A stretch of DNA of 64,000 bases from Rossellomorea vietnamensis (GCF_001305855.1 NZ_LIXZ01000005.1:102412-166411); one strand, 5' to 3'. Counted from the first letter of the stretch, positions 50,447 through 62,058 are shown. Notes: generated by a model from the sequence alone, not told the origin. Translations and numbers: made by a program.

Positions 50447-51145
50447 ATGTTAACGTATCAGACTTGGAAGCAGCCACCCGAGGAGTTTGAAGTGGATCCG
50501 GTATATAAAGGAGCGCTGAACGTCCTGAAATGGACATATGATCATTATGGTGAAGATGTTGTATATGCGTGCAGTTTCGGGATTGAAGGCATTGTGCTCA
50601 TCGACCTTATATCCAAGGTACAACCGCAGGCTACGATTGTATTTCTCGATACAGCGGTTCATTTCAAGGAGACGTATGAAATCATTGAGAAAGTGAAACA
50701 GACCTATCCGGGGTTGACCATTCAAATGAAAAAGCCCCAGTTGAACCTAAAGGAGCAGGCAGAGGCATATGGAGATAAATTATGGGAAACCAAACCGAAC
50801 CAATGCTGCCAAATACGGAAGCTTGACCCTTTAAAAGAAACATTATCAAAGGGGCATGCTTGGATATCTGGATTGAGGAGGGAACAATCCCCTACAAGAC
50901 GAGACGTTGAATTCATTAATAAAGATGAAAAATTTCAATCCGTCAAGATTTGTCCGTTGATTCACTGGACCTGGAAAGAAATATGGCGATATGTCCATAA
51001 GGAGAACCTCTCGTATAATGCCCTTCACGATCAGGGGTATCCAAGTATAGGCTGCTTTCATTGCACCACACCGGCCATTGATGTAAATGATCTCCGCTCC
51101 GGAAGATGGAAAGGAAAAGGGAAGACAGAATGCGGCCTCCATTAG
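50447..51145 (+). CDS. cysH: Adenylylsulfate/phosphoadenylylsulfate reductase CysH
   Basis: A 232-residue PAPS-reductase-family enzyme: YACSFGIEGIVLIDLI, the double Cys NQCCQIRK (~residues 119-120), GCFHC (~205) and the catalytic Cys in TECGLH. Four cysteines for a [4Fe-4S] cluster are as in APS-type reductases. It reduces activated sulfate to sulfite with thioredoxin. ATG 50447 is chosen over upstream in-frame starts that lie inside the terminator hairpin; GGGGTG is the RBS core. Confidence 0.94.
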   Translation: MLTYQTWKQPPEEFEVDPVYKGALNVLKWTYDHYGEDVVYACSFGIEGIVLIDLISKVQPQATIVFLDTAVHFKETYEIIEKVKQTYPGLTIQMKKPQLNLKEQAEAYGDKLWETKPNQCCQIRKLDPLKETLSKGHAWISGLRREQSPTRRDVEFINKDEKFQSVKICPLIHWTWKEIWRYVHKENLSYNALHDQGYPSIGCFHCTTPAIDVNDLRSGRWKGKGKTECGLH

Positions 51146-51160
51146 AAAAGGTGACGATCT

Positions 51161-52225
51161 TTGCTTGAAGTCACGGCCATTCTCATCAGTTTGTTCTTCG
51201 CCATGAACATTGGTGCCAGCGGAGCGGCAGCATCAATGGGAGTTGCTTATGGTGCGGGAGCGATAAAAAATATCAGGACGGCATTATGGATTTGTGCCGC
51301 TGGTGTCCTGAGCGGGGCGGTCCTTGGTGGAGGAGAGGTAGTAAAAACGATCAGTTCAGGAATCATTCCAACACATCTATTGTCAAATCAAATCGTCATC
51401 ATCATTTTGTTATCTGCGACGATCTCATTGTTCCTTGCGAATATAATCGGAATCCCGCTTTCTACAAGTGAAGTAACGGTAGGCGCGGTAGTGGGAGTCG
51501 GGGTGGCTTACCAGGTTCTTTACGTGAAGTCACTTATGACCATCATGTCATTCTGGGTCATAGTTCCGATCATTGCCTTTTTTATAACATGGGTCGTCGG
51601 CTCAGGCTTAGTACGACTGGAAAAGCGTGGATACCATTTTGAAAAAAGGTGGCTTGCATATCTGTTGATCATCGCCGGGTTCTTTGAAGCTTTCTCAGCG
51701 GGGATGAATAATGTAGCAAATGCCGTCGGTCCATTGGTTGGCGCCGGCTTGCTCTCACCTTCTAGGGGGATTTGGCTGGGTGGTTTATTTGTAGCCCTTG
51801 GAGCTGTTTTACTGGGGAAAAGGGTCGTTGAAACAAATGGAAAGAAAATCACCCAATATTCAAAAGCAGAAGGAATCCTTATTTCCTCTACAGGAGCTCT
51901 TCTTGTGTTGGTAAGCTCCCTCTATGGTTTGCCGATCCCCCTAACACAAGTGACGTCGTCCTCCATCATTGGCATTGGCGTAGCTAAAAGCGGTAAACAT
52001 ATGCTGCAAAAACAGATTGTGAAAAAAATAGTTAAAATCTGGGTGGTTTCTCCCTTGATTTCACTCAGTATTTCGTACTTTTTGGTTAAACTCCTGGTCG
52101 ATAGCGATCTGTATTCGATTGTCGTCCCTATAAGCGTCATCATTGCCACGGTGGGAGCCCTGTCACTTATGCGGGTCATCAATGAAGAAAGAAGGTCTGT
52201 CCACGAGGATGGAGGAGGAATATAG
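51161..52225 (+). CDS. cysP: Sulfate permease CysP (PiT family)
   Basis: A 354-residue PiT-family carrier with duplicated signature halves: FFAMNIGASGAAASMGVAYGAGAIK and FEAFSAGMNNVANAVGPLVGAGL. About ten TM helices. B. subtilis CysP of the same length imports sulfate. TTG 51161 follows AAAGGTGA. Located between cysH and sat as in B. subtilis. Confidence 0.93.
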   Translation: MLEVTAILISLFFAMNIGASGAAASMGVAYGAGAIKNIRTALWICAAGVLSGAVLGGGEVVKTISSGIIPTHLLSNQIVIIILLSATISLFLANIIGIPLSTSEVTVGAVVGVGVAYQVLYVKSLMTIMSFWVIVPIIAFFITWVVGSGLVRLEKRGYHFEKRWLAYLLIIAGFFEAFSAGMNNVANAVGPLVGAGLLSPSRGIWLGGLFVALGAVLLGKRVVETNGKKITQYSKAEGILISSTGALLVLVSSLYGLPIPLTQVTSSSIIGIGVAKSGKHMLQKQIVKKIVKIWVVSPLISLSISYFLVKLLVDSDLYSIVVPISVIIATVGALSLMRVINEERRSVHEDGGGI

Positions 52226-52268
52226 TCTTAAATCCGATTAAAACAATATGTCAAGGAGGATATATGAA

Positions 52269-53426
52269 ATGAGTTTACAGCCGCACGGAGGAAGATTGGT
52301 TCAATCTTATTTACCGCAAACATCGTATGAAAGCATTCAACAGGAAATCCCATTGGACGATATCGCGTTAAGTGATTTAGAGCTCATTGCTATAGGGGCT
52401 TACAGTCCAATCGACGGATTTTTGACAGAGACGGATTATCATAACGTCGTTGAATCATTGCGGTTGAAGAATGGAAGTGTTTGGAGCATTCCCATCACCC
52501 TGCCTGTTGAGAAAGATCAGGCTGGTTTCTTGAGGAAAGGGATAACGAGCAGGCTCGTTTATAAAGGTGTAACATATGGCCTCATTGAAATAGATGATAT
52601 TTATACACCTGACAAACAAAAAGAAGCCCTTCTTGTTTACGGAACGACCGATTCGGATCATCCGGGTGTGAAAAAATTATTCCAGCGGGGAGAGGTGTAT
52701 GTAGGGGGCAGGATTACCCTCCTTAAGAGATTCCCAAAAGCATTCAATGAATTTACGTTTGATCCAAGTGAGACGCGAACAAGGTTCAAGAATAGAGGAT
52801 GGAAGACGATTGTCGGTTTCCAGACTAGAAATCCAGTCCACCGGGCACATGAATATATTCAGAAAACAGCACTTGAAACAGTGGATGCCCTCTTTTTGAA
52901 TCCATTAGTGGGTGAAACCAAAGCAGATGATATTTCAGCTGCCATCCGTATGAAAAGCTATGACGTCTTATTAAAGAACTATTATCCGAAAGACCGTGTG
53001 TTCCTTGGAGTCTTTCCTGCTGCCATGAGATATGCAGGACCCAGGGAAGCCATCTTTCATGCATTAGTACGAAAAAACTATGGCTGTACCCATTTTATCG
53101 TCGGGCGAGATCATGCAGGGGTCGGTGATTATTATGGAACCTATGATGCACAGAAAATCTTTGATCAGTTCACGGAAGAAGAAATCGGGATTATCCCTCT
53201 TCGCTTCGAACATAGCTTTTATTGTAATCGGTGTGAAGGGATGGCGACCACAAAGACGTGCCCGCATGAAAAAGAAAATCATGTCATACTTTCAGGAACG
53301 AAAGTCAGGGAGATGCTTCGGAGCGGGGAAGTCCCTCCATCCACCTTCAGTCGACCAGAAGTGATTGAAGTATTAATCAATGGGCTGAAAGAAGAATCAA
53401 AACAGCCGTCAAGAGGAGGAGCATAA
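52269..53426 (+). CDS. sat: Sulfate adenylyltransferase (ATP sulfurylase)
   Basis: A 385-residue enzyme: [20 protein letters not shown] (nucleotide-binding QxRNPxHxxH), [19 protein letters not shown], and C-terminal [17 protein letters not shown], a Cys-rich loop typical of this family. It makes APS from ATP and sulfate. ATG 52269 has AAGGAGGAT (52253-52261) at proper distance; the ATG at 52248 does not. Confidence 0.95.
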   Translation: MSLQPHGGRLVQSYLPQTSYESIQQEIPLDDIALSDLELIAIGAYSPIDGFLTETDYHNVVESLRLKNGSVWSIPITLPVEKDQAGFLRKGITSRLVYKGVTYGLIEIDDIYTPDKQKEALLVYGTTDSDHPGVKKLFQRGEVYVGGRITLLKRFPKAFNEFTFDPSETRTRFKNRGWKTIVGFQTRNPVHRAHEYIQKTALETVDALFLNPLVGETKADDISAAIRMKSYDVLLKNYYPKDRVFLGVFPAAMRYAGPREAIFHALVRKNYGCTHFIVGRDHAGVGDYYGTYDAQKIFDQFTEEEIGIIPLRFEHSFYCNRCEGMATTKTCPHEKENHVILSGTKVREMLRSGEVPPSTFSRPEVIEVLINGLKEESKQPSRGGA

Positions 53427-53427
53427 G

Positions 53428-54027
53428 TTGAGTGAAAAACAAAACATCGTCTGGCATGAAGCAGAGGTAACGAAACAGGAGCGACGGACACATAACGGTC
53501 ATCAAAGTTTCATCCTCTGGTTCACGGGATTATCTGCATCAGGTAAATCGACTGTAGCCAATAGAGTGGCCTCTTCCCTTTTTCAACAGGGGAAGCAGGT
53601 ATATGTCCTTGATGGGGACAATATCCGTCACGGACTGAATAACGACTTGGGATTCAATGAAGAAGATCGAAAAGAAAATATCAGGCGGATCGGGGAAGTG
53701 TCCAAACTTTTTGTCGATAGCGGCCAAATCGTCCTCACTGCCTTTATTTCGCCTTACAGGGAAGATCGGAATCTCGTACGTAAATTAGTCAGACCGGAAG
53801 AATTTCTGGAAGTGTTCGTGAAATGTTCTTTAGAGGAATGTGAAAAGCGCGATCCCAAAGGTTTGTACAAAAAAGCCCGTAACCAGGAAATCACCCAATT
53901 CACGGGAATCAGTGCACCATACGAAGAACCGGAAAATCCGGAAATCATCCTCGATACAGAAAAGCATTCCATAGAAGAATGTGTGGAGTCACTACTGCTT
54001 GAATTAAAACAAAAACAACTTATTTAA
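53428..54027 (+). CDS. cysC: APS kinase CysC
   Basis: A 199-residue kinase: Walker [65 protein letters not shown] and the [11 protein letters not shown] lid. It phosphorylates APS to PAPS. TTG 53428 follows AAGAGGAGC. It is a stand-alone kinase without a Sat fusion. Confidence 0.95.
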   Translation: MSEKQNIVWHEAEVTKQERRTHNGHQSFILWFTGLSASGKSTVANRVASSLFQQGKQVYVLDGDNIRHGLNNDLGFNEEDRKENIRRIGEVSKLFVDSGQIVLTAFISPYREDRNLVRKLVRPEEFLEVFVKCSLEECEKRDPKGLYKKARNQEITQFTGISAPYEEPENPEIILDTEKHSIEECVESLLLELKQKQLI

Positions 54028-54039
54028 GGAGAGGAAATC

Positions 54040-55650
54040 ATGGCTTATACAAAATTCTGGGAGTCAAATGAGAAACTCAATAAAACGGAAAAATGGAAGC
54101 TTGAGAAGGATGGATTGGCCATTTTCAAAGATATCCCCCATTATGCCCAAAACGGCTTCTCCTCCATCCCGAAAGAAGAGTGGGATAAGTTCAAATGGGC
54201 GGGTCTTTACTTGCAAAGACCCAAAGAAGACGGATATTTCATGATGAGGGTGAATGTCCCATCGGGCATTCTGAGCTATGATCAGGCAAGGGAACTTGCC
54301 GCCATTTGTAAAGAATACGGCAGGGACGTCTATGATATCACGACCCGTCAGGCCATCCAGTTCCACTGGTTGAAGATTGAACAAATTCCGGATATCTTCA
54401 AACGTCTGGAAAAAGTCGGATTGTCCTCTGCAGGTGCATGTGGGGATATTACACGTAACATCGTCGGTAATCCTCTGGCAGGAATCGACCCCGATGAACT
54501 CTTTGATACAAGGGCTGTGGTGAAAGAAGTCTATGACTTTTTCCAGCATAACGAAGATTTCTCCAATTTACCGAGAAAGTATAAAGTTGCGATTTCAGCG
54601 AACGTCAACAATGCAGCCAATGCTGAAATCAACTGTGTTTCGTTCCTTCCGGCGAAAAAGCGGATAAACGGGAAAGAGGAAAACGGTTTTCACCTTAAGG
54701 TTGGAGGCGGGTTGTCTTCTAGACCTCTACTGGCACAAGAATTGGACGTATTCGTTCTTCCACATCAAGTGAAAGACGTAACGGTTGCACTTACGACCAT
54801 TTTCCGTGACTACGGATATCGGGAGAAACGTCATTTAGCCCGTTTGAAATTCTTAATGGCTGACTGGGGACCTGAGAAGTTCAAAGAAAAACTGCTTGAA
54901 TATGTGGAGCTTCTTCCCGCCGGAACCAATGCTGTTAAAGGCTGGAATGCAGGATATTTCTACGGGGTTCACCCGCAAAAGCAGGAAGGGCTTAATTATA
55001 TTGGACTGAATGTTCCGGTAGGCAGACTGAATTCAGATGAAGTATTTGAGCTGGCGAGGATTTCCAAGAAATATGGAAATGGTGAACTCAGAAACTGTAA
55101 TTCTCAGAATCTCATCATTCCCAATATTCCGGATGAGCATGTAGATGCCCTACTCTCCGAAAATATCTTTGACCGGATTTCAACAAGCCCATTATCCTTC
55201 ATCGGGTACTCTGTATCATGCACAGGGATCGAATATTGCAATCTTGCTTTGGTGGAGACAAAGGAGCGGATGAGACAGATCGCAAATGAATTGGACCGGG
55301 AATTGACGTTGGACGTCCCTGTCAGAATCCATATGGTCGGTTGCCCGAATTCATGCGGGCAGCGACAGATTGCAGACATTGGTCTGCAGGGTATCAAAAT
55401 GAGAACGAAAGATAAGAAAATGATTGAAGCCTTTGAAATCTATGTAGGGGGCACCCTCCAGGATGGCGGGAAATTGAATGAAAAGCTAAAGGGGAAAGTG
55501 GAAGCTTCCAATTTATCCGAGGTAGTCAAGCAATTATTGATTCATTTCAAACAAACAAAGGAACAGGGAGAGACGTTCTTTGACTATATCAACCGTGTCG
55601 GTACCGCTCCCCTCCAGGAATCATTGGATCAACTGCTACAGGAAGCATAG
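54040..55650 (+). CDS. Single-subunit siroheme sulfite (or nitrite) reductase
   Basis: A 536-residue protein with two NIR/SIR ferredoxin-like halves. The siroheme/[4Fe-4S] cysteines are CTGIEYC (~residue 394) and GCPNSCGQ (~434), with siroheme-contact ITTRQAIQFHW and GACGDITRNIVGNPLAG. Such single-chain enzymes take electrons from ferredoxin. Position after sat-cysC and before siroheme genes favours sulfite as substrate. B. subtilis instead uses CysIJ; no flavoprotein CysJ gene is here. AAGGAGAGG precedes the ATG. Confidence 0.9.
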   Translation: MAYTKFWESNEKLNKTEKWKLEKDGLAIFKDIPHYAQNGFSSIPKEEWDKFKWAGLYLQRPKEDGYFMMRVNVPSGILSYDQARELAAICKEYGRDVYDITTRQAIQFHWLKIEQIPDIFKRLEKVGLSSAGACGDITRNIVGNPLAGIDPDELFDTRAVVKEVYDFFQHNEDFSNLPRKYKVAISANVNNAANAEINCVSFLPAKKRINGKEENGFHLKVGGGLSSRPLLAQELDVFVLPHQVKDVTVALTTIFRDYGYREKRHLARLKFLMADWGPEKFKEKLLEYVELLPAGTNAVKGWNAGYFYGVHPQKQEGLNYIGLNVPVGRLNSDEVFELARISKKYGNGELRNCNSQNLIIPNIPDEHVDALLSENIFDRISTSPLSFIGYSVSCTGIEYCNLALVETKERMRQIANELDRELTLDVPVRIHMVGCPNSCGQRQIADIGLQGIKMRTKDKKMIEAFEIYVGGTLQDGGKLNEKLKGKVEASNLSEVVKQLLIHFKQTKEQGETFFDYINRVGTAPLQESLDQLLQEA

Positions 55651-55664
55651 GGAGGTAATGATAG

Positions 55665-55889
55665 ATGAACTTGTATCGATTTGAAGTTACTGCCCGGGAC
55701 TTTGTTACGATTGTCGTCGTAGCAGCTGACACGGATGAGAAAGCGTTCGACCTGGTTGAGGTCGAACTTGAGAAATATTTTTTGAAAAAGCCGGATGTCG
55801 AGGATATCTCACTTTATGAAAAAAAGAGAATCCGGGGAAATGGTGCAGGGTTTGTCCTGCACGAACAGGAAACAATCATTAAATCCTGA
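55665..55889 (+). CDS. DUF3906 family small protein
   Basis: A 74-residue protein: LYRFEVTARDFVTIVVVAADTDEKAFDLVEVELEKYFLKKPDVEDISLYEKK and GAGFVL. I recognise this as DUF3906. Function unknown, though its place between the sulfite reductase and SUMT suggests a role near siroheme or sulfite reductase. GGGAGGTAATGAT precedes the ATG. Confidence 0.85.
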   Translation: MNLYRFEVTARDFVTIVVVAADTDEKAFDLVEVELEKYFLKKPDVEDISLYEKKRIRGNGAGFVLHEQETIIKS

Positions 55890-55900
55890 GGAGGGACACA

Positions 55901-56665
55901 ATGGGAAAGGTATATTTAGTCGGAGCGGGACCCGGGGATCCGGAACTGATTACGGTAAAAGCGTTGAAATCCATACAAAAAGCAGACGTCATTCTTTATG
56001 ACCGCCTGGTGAATAAGGAACTTCTCTCCTATGCGAAGAAAGGGGCAGACTTAATCTACTGCGGGAAACTGCCAAACTACCATACGATGAAACAGGATAC
56101 GATCAATCATTTTCTTGTACGATACGCTGCAAGCGGAAAAGTGGTGGTCAGATTAAAAGGGGGAGATCCCTTTGTATTCGGAAGGGGTGGTGAAGAAGCG
56201 GAAGCCTGTGCGAAAAAAGGGATTCCTTTTGAAATCATTCCGGGTATCACATCAGGGATCGCGGCCGCCGCTTACGCCGGAATCCCGGTCACTCACCGTG
56301 ATGCAAGTTCAAGCGTGGCTTTTGTAACAGGTCATAAGCAAAACAATCAGCTTGAAGAGGAGAAATGGGAGAGCTTATCGAAAGGAATCGATACCCTGGC
56401 TATCTATATGGGAGTCAGCAACCTTCCATATATCAAAGAAAAGCTAATACAATATGGCAAGTCCAAACATACCCCTGTGGCACTCGTTCACTGGGGAACG
56501 ACAGAAGTGCAAAAAACCGTCACTGGGACACTTGAAACCATTGTTGATATCGTGAAAGAGGAAAAAATTGAAAATCCAAGCATGATCATTGTAGGTGAAG
56601 TAGTTCGGTATCGTGAGAAAATTCAATGGTTTGAACAGAAAATGATCATGAGCGAGGCTTTATAG
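55901..56665 (+). CDS. cobA: Uroporphyrinogen-III C-methyltransferase (SUMT, YlnD)
   Basis: A 254-residue SAM methyltransferase: VYLVGAGPGDPELITVKA, VILYDRLV, VRLKGGDPFVFGRGGEEAEAC, IPGITSGIAAAAYAGIPVTHR and MGVSNLPY. It methylates uroporphyrinogen III twice to precorrin-2, the first step to siroheme. GAGGAGGG precedes the ATG. Its use of SAM makes S-box control of the operon sensible. Confidence 0.95.
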   Translation: MGKVYLVGAGPGDPELITVKALKSIQKADVILYDRLVNKELLSYAKKGADLIYCGKLPNYHTMKQDTINHFLVRYAASGKVVVRLKGGDPFVFGRGGEEAEACAKKGIPFEIIPGITSGIAAAAYAGIPVTHRDASSSVAFVTGHKQNNQLEEEKWESLSKGIDTLAIYMGVSNLPYIKEKLIQYGKSKHTPVALVHWGTTEVQKTVTGTLETIVDIVKEEKIENPSMIIVGEVVRYREKIQWFEQKMIMSEAL

Positions 56666-57421
56666 ATGAAACAAGCAGTCCTGTACGTGTGTCATGGCAG
56701 CCGGGTTGAAAAAGCACGTGAAGAGGCGGTTTCCTTTATCAAAAGGTGCCAGAAACACGTGAAGACCGATATTCAGGAAATCAGCTTTCTGGAACTTGCA
56801 TCCCCTTCCATAGAGGAAGGATTCGCCGTTTGTGTTGACAAGGGAGCGACTCACATAACGGTCGTTCCCCTCCTCCTACTGACAGCGGTCCATGCCAAAA
56901 AGGATATCCCCGATGAAGTCCGAAAATGCAGGGATATCTATCCGGATATACATGTGAATTACGGCCGTCCCATTGGTGTTCACGATAAAATGGTCGAAAG
57001 TGTCATTAACAAGATAGAGGAAGCGACATCTATGGATTCCTCTACCGTTGCTGTATTAATTGGAAGAGGAAGCTCTGATCCTGATGTCAGGAGAGATCTT
57101 GATCACATAGCGGAGCTTGTTCATAGGAGAACCACGTTAGGAGATGTGAGAACATGCTATTTAACAGCAGCTTCTCCAAGCTTTATCGAAACATTGGAAG
57201 CAGTAAGGTATTCAGATAAAAACGTCATTTTCATTCCCTACCTTTTATTCACCGGATTATTGATGAAGGGAATAGAAAAGGAAATACGCAGAACGAATAA
57301 TGAACACATCATTCTGGGGAATTATTTAGGGTATGATCGGCTTGTGGAGGAAGCATTCCTGGACAGGGTAAATGAATCACTTTGGGTTAAAGGAGAACAC
57401 AATGCTACCTGTAATGATTGA
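56666..57421 (+). CDS. sirB: Sirohydrochlorin ferrochelatase SirB (YlnE)
   Basis: A 251-residue chelatase with two CbiX-like halves. Metal/active His: LYVCHGSRVEKAR; HITVVPLLLLTAVHAKKDIP; second half LIGRGSSDPDVRRDLDHIAE and VIFIPYLLFTGLLMKGI. It inserts Fe2+ into sirohydrochlorin. It begins directly after the SUMT stop and overlaps sirC by 20 bases. Confidence 0.92.
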   Translation: MKQAVLYVCHGSRVEKAREEAVSFIKRCQKHVKTDIQEISFLELASPSIEEGFAVCVDKGATHITVVPLLLLTAVHAKKDIPDEVRKCRDIYPDIHVNYGRPIGVHDKMVESVINKIEEATSMDSSTVAVLIGRGSSDPDVRRDLDHIAELVHRRTTLGDVRTCYLTAASPSFIETLEAVRYSDKNVIFIPYLLFTGLLMKGIEKEIRRTNNEHIILGNYLGYDRLVEEAFLDRVNESLWVKGEHNATCND

Positions 57422-57953
57422 TGTAAAAGGGAAACAAGTAATCATTGTGGGTGGGGGGAAAGTGGCATTTCGCAAGCTCACTGTTTTTTTAGAGCAGGGT
57501 GCAAAGATTACAGTCATCAGTCCCGAGGTCGTCGACCAGATCAAAGTACTCCATTATGAGAAAAGGATTTCATGGATCAAGCGGGAAGTACTCAGGGCTG
57601 ATGTGAAAGATGCGTTCATTGTCATCGCTGCCACAAACAAACGATCCGTAAACGAACAGGTGAAAATCTATTCTGAGGAAAATCAGCTTATATCTGTGGT
57701 GGACGATGGGGATAGTGGAAACATGCAGATGGTTTCCTTCAAGCAGAGAGGGAGTTTGACCATCGCGGTATCAACGGGAGGAGCAAGTCCATTCTTAGCA
57801 AAAAAACTTACACATCAACTCTTTGAGCCATTTGATGATTCTTATATTGAAAAGCTTGCAATCATTTCTTCTAAAAGGAAAGAAATAAAGGCATCGGACC
57901 TATCTACGAGTGAGAAAAGAAAGCTGTTAAAAGAACTTTCTGAACAGGTGTGA
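57402..57953 (+). CDS. sirC: Precorrin-2 dehydrogenase SirC (YlnF)
   Basis: A 183-residue NAD-dependent enzyme: VIIVGGGKVAFRKLTVFLEQGAKITVISPE, AATNKRSVNEQV, VVDDGDSGNMQMVSFKQRGSLTIAVSTGGASPFLAKKL. It oxidises precorrin-2 to sirohydrochlorin. ATG 57402 is set by AAAGGAGAA; a longer frame from 57372 is not supported. It is somewhat longer than I recall for YlnF. A terminator overlaps its stop. Confidence 0.92.
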   Translation: MLPVMIDVKGKQVIIVGGGKVAFRKLTVFLEQGAKITVISPEVVDQIKVLHYEKRISWIKREVLRADVKDAFIVIAATNKRSVNEQVKIYSEENQLISVVDDGDSGNMQMVSFKQRGSLTIAVSTGGASPFLAKKLTHQLFEPFDDSYIEKLAIISSKRKEIKASDLSTSEKRKLLKELSEQV

Positions 57954-57985
57954 AGTGAATTAACTTTACACCTGTTTCTTTATTA
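57943..57985 (+). terminator. Terminator of the sulfate-assimilation operon
   Basis: AACAGGTGTGAAGT pairs with ACTTTACACCTGTT (one G-U pair), 6-base loop, tail TCTTTATTAT. Confidence 0.85.
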
Positions 57986-58031
57986 TACGAACATTAATTC
58001 CGAAAAAACATTAAACGTTAGGAAATGAGTC

Positions 58032-58060
58032 TTTACAAAAGTGCGAGTTGTCGGTATACT
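58032..58060 (+). promoter_or_regulatory. SigA promoter of xpt-pbuX
   Basis: TTTACA (58032-58037) and TATACT (58055-58060) with a 17-base gap. Confidence 0.75.
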
Positions 58061-58085
58061 AACCAATATCAATTCAATCTTTCCT

Positions 58086-58165
58086 TTTCACTCATATAAT
58101 AGCGGGGATATGGCCCGCGAGTTTCTACCGGATTACCGTAAATGATCCGACTATGGGTGAGCAAT
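58086..58165 (+). promoter_or_regulatory. Guanine riboswitch
   Basis: The purine aptamer reads CACTCATATAAT, GGATATGGC, GTTTCTACCGG, CCGTAAATG and CCGACTATGGGTGAG, nearly the B. subtilis xpt leader. The loop-loop and junction bases match the guanine class rather than adenine. It is expected to promote termination at 58199 when guanine is present. Confidence 0.95.
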
Positions 58166-58198
58166 GATAGGTGCGTCTTTAAGGACGCTCTTTGCCTT

Positions 58199-58252
58199 AC
58201 CCAAAGGTCATTGTCTCACTCTGATGTGAGCACAATATCCTTTGGGTTTTTT
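58199..58252 (+). terminator. Riboswitch-controlled terminator
   Basis: ACCCAAAGG / CCTTTGGGT with inner CTCAC / GTGAG, followed by a T-run. Confidence 0.88.
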
Positions 58253-58270
58253 AGTCTCTACAACAGGTAA

Positions 58271-60177
<1,907 letters not shown>

Positions 60178-60189
60178 ATTGTTGATCTA

Positions 60190-60231
60190 AAACCACTTTC
60201 TCAGTCAGTTTTATGAGAGGGTGGTTTTTTT
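60190..60231 (+). terminator. Intrinsic terminator after pbuX
   Basis: AAACCACTTTCTCA pairs with TGAGAGGGTGGTTT, followed by TTTT. Confidence 0.85.
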
Positions 60232-60346
60232 AATCCTTTATTTCTGAATTATCAGATTATACAGAAGGGAAAACGTATATTCGTCACGAACACTAATGAG
60301 TAGGTGTTGGACAGTAAAGAGTCCGTTTTATAAGAGGAGGAGAAAA

Positions 60347-61909
60347 ATGTACGCAACGACTGGATCTATTTTTGATCAAACGGTAATGAAATTCCGAAAT
60401 AAGGAGGCCATTGTAGAAGAGAAGACCGGTAAACGGTTAACATTTGGAGAGTGGCAGGATGAAGTCCATCGTGTGGGCAATGCCCTTTTGAAAGCAGGTG
60501 TGAAAAAGGGAGACCGGGTTTCTACGTATCTATTTAATACGCTGGAACTGGCCAACGTTTATTTTGCGTGTGGAAAGATTGGTGCCGTGATCAATCCAAT
60601 TAATTTCAGGTTAAAGGGGCAGGAAATCCACTATATATTAAAGGATGCTGAGCCAAAGGTCGTGCTGTTTGAAGAAGCTCTTTCCCGCCCGATTGAAGGG
60701 ATATCCAAGAACTTTCCTCAGACCCTTTTTTGGTATGTGGGGGACAATGCTCCAGAATTTGCTCACAGCTATAATGAGGTAGTGAGTCCTTGTTCCACGT
60801 CACTAGCTGATTTTTCAGTCAAAGAAACGGACATTTATGCCATCATGTACACGAGCGGGACCACTGGCAGACCAAAGGGGGTTCTCCACAGACACCGTGA
60901 TATGGCGGAGCAGAGCTTGATCTGTACATCGGTTATGGGGCTTACACCAAATGACATCGGACTTGTGACTGCACCGATGTTCCATTGTGCCGAGCTTCAT
61001 TGCTGTTTCCTTCCAAGGGTGCAAGCGGGAGCGAAAAATATCATTGTTCATCAGTTCCATCCCCAGACCGTATTGAATGTGATCCAACGTGAGAAAGTCA
61101 GCAACCTTTTTGCGGCACCAACAATGTGGAATATGCTTCTCCAGCATGGGGTGGAGGAGTATGATACATCATCACTTCGAATCGGTCTCTATGGGGCTGC
61201 CCCGATGGCGCCTGTTCTTGTCAAGGCTCTTCATGAAACGATGAATGTCGACCTGATTCAGGCGTATGGTCAGACGGAAATGGGGCCAGCGGTTACGTTC
61301 CTGCTTCAGGATGAGCAGTTAACGAAGGCGGGTTCTGCCGGTCGTGCCGCTTATAACCATGAAATACGAGTGGTAAGACCCAATGAGTACGGTCCTTCTG
61401 ATCCTGAAGATATGTGTAAACCTGGTGAAGTGGGGGAAATCATTGTCAGGGGCTCATGCACGATGCTTGAATACTTTAACCGGAAGGAAGCGACGGAAAA
61501 AGCGTTGTATAAAGGCTGGTACCGCTCCAGTGACTTAGGTTACATGGATGAAGAAGGATATCTGTATGTGGCTGACAGGGTGGATGATATGGTGATTACA
61601 GGCGGGGAGAATGTGTATCCGCGTGAAGTAGAGGATGCCCTGCATGTTCATGAAGAAGTGTTAGATGTCGCTGTCCTCGGACAGCCTGATGAAAAATGGG
61701 GAGAGCATGTTTTAGCAGTAGTGGTCTCGAAAAATCCTTCTCTTTCATCAGGGGATCTGGATTTATTTTTGAAGAATGGTGATCTGTTAGCAGATTATAA
61801 ACGGCCGCGTGAATATGTATTTGTGGAGGAACTTCCACGTAATGCAAGTGGAAAAATTCAAAAGTTCCTGTTGAGGGAGAACCTGAGTAAAAGGGAAAAG
61901 CAACGCTAA
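60347..61909 (+). CDS. Fatty-acyl-CoA synthetase (ANL family)
   Basis: A 520-residue ligase: P-loop YTSGTTGRPKGVLHRH, AYGQTEMGPAVTF, WYRSSDLGYMDEEGYLYVADRVDDMVITGGENVYPREVEDAL, and the catalytic Lys in NASGKIQKFLLRE. It is distinct from the ligase at 42329. ATG 60347 is set by AGAGGAGGAG. It stands alone with its own terminator; the substrate (likely a fatty or aromatic acid) cannot be told from sequence. Confidence 0.9.
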   Translation: MYATTGSIFDQTVMKFRNKEAIVEEKTGKRLTFGEWQDEVHRVGNALLKAGVKKGDRVSTYLFNTLELANVYFACGKIGAVINPINFRLKGQEIHYILKDAEPKVVLFEEALSRPIEGISKNFPQTLFWYVGDNAPEFAHSYNEVVSPCSTSLADFSVKETDIYAIMYTSGTTGRPKGVLHRHRDMAEQSLICTSVMGLTPNDIGLVTAPMFHCAELHCCFLPRVQAGAKNIIVHQFHPQTVLNVIQREKVSNLFAAPTMWNMLLQHGVEEYDTSSLRIGLYGAAPMAPVLVKALHETMNVDLIQAYGQTEMGPAVTFLLQDEQLTKAGSAGRAAYNHEIRVVRPNEYGPSDPEDMCKPGEVGEIIVRGSCTMLEYFNRKEATEKALYKGWYRSSDLGYMDEEGYLYVADRVDDMVITGGENVYPREVEDALHVHEEVLDVAVLGQPDEKWGEHVLAVVVSKNPSLSSGDLDLFLKNGDLLADYKRPREYVFVEELPRNASGKIQKFLLRENLSKREKQR

Positions 61910-61940
61910 GAACTATTGATTTTGTTGTATAAAGAGTATT

Positions 61941-61954
61941 AGAACATATGTTCT
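61941..61954. promoter_or_regulatory. LexA-like palindrome without an obvious target gene
   Basis: AGAACATATGTTCT contains GAACATATGTTC, which fits the Bacillus LexA core GAAC-RNRY-GTTY. It lies 32 bases after the acyl-CoA synthetase stop. No credible gene starts on either strand within 200 bases; 61910-62019 shows nothing else. Confidence 0.45.
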
Positions 61955-62019
61955 TTCATCGAATTTCAGACAGATAATGCAGTAAATGAGAGATAAATGG
62001 AGAAATAAGCAGAAAGTAA

Positions 62020-62058
62020 AAAAGATGCCTGGGATTTTTGTCCCGGGCATCTTTTGTT
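62020..62058 (+). terminator. Intrinsic terminator
   Basis: AAAAGATGCCTGGGA / TCCCGGGCATCTTTT with loop TTTTTG. It can work on both strands. The stretch 62059-62168 shows no gene. Confidence 0.85.
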
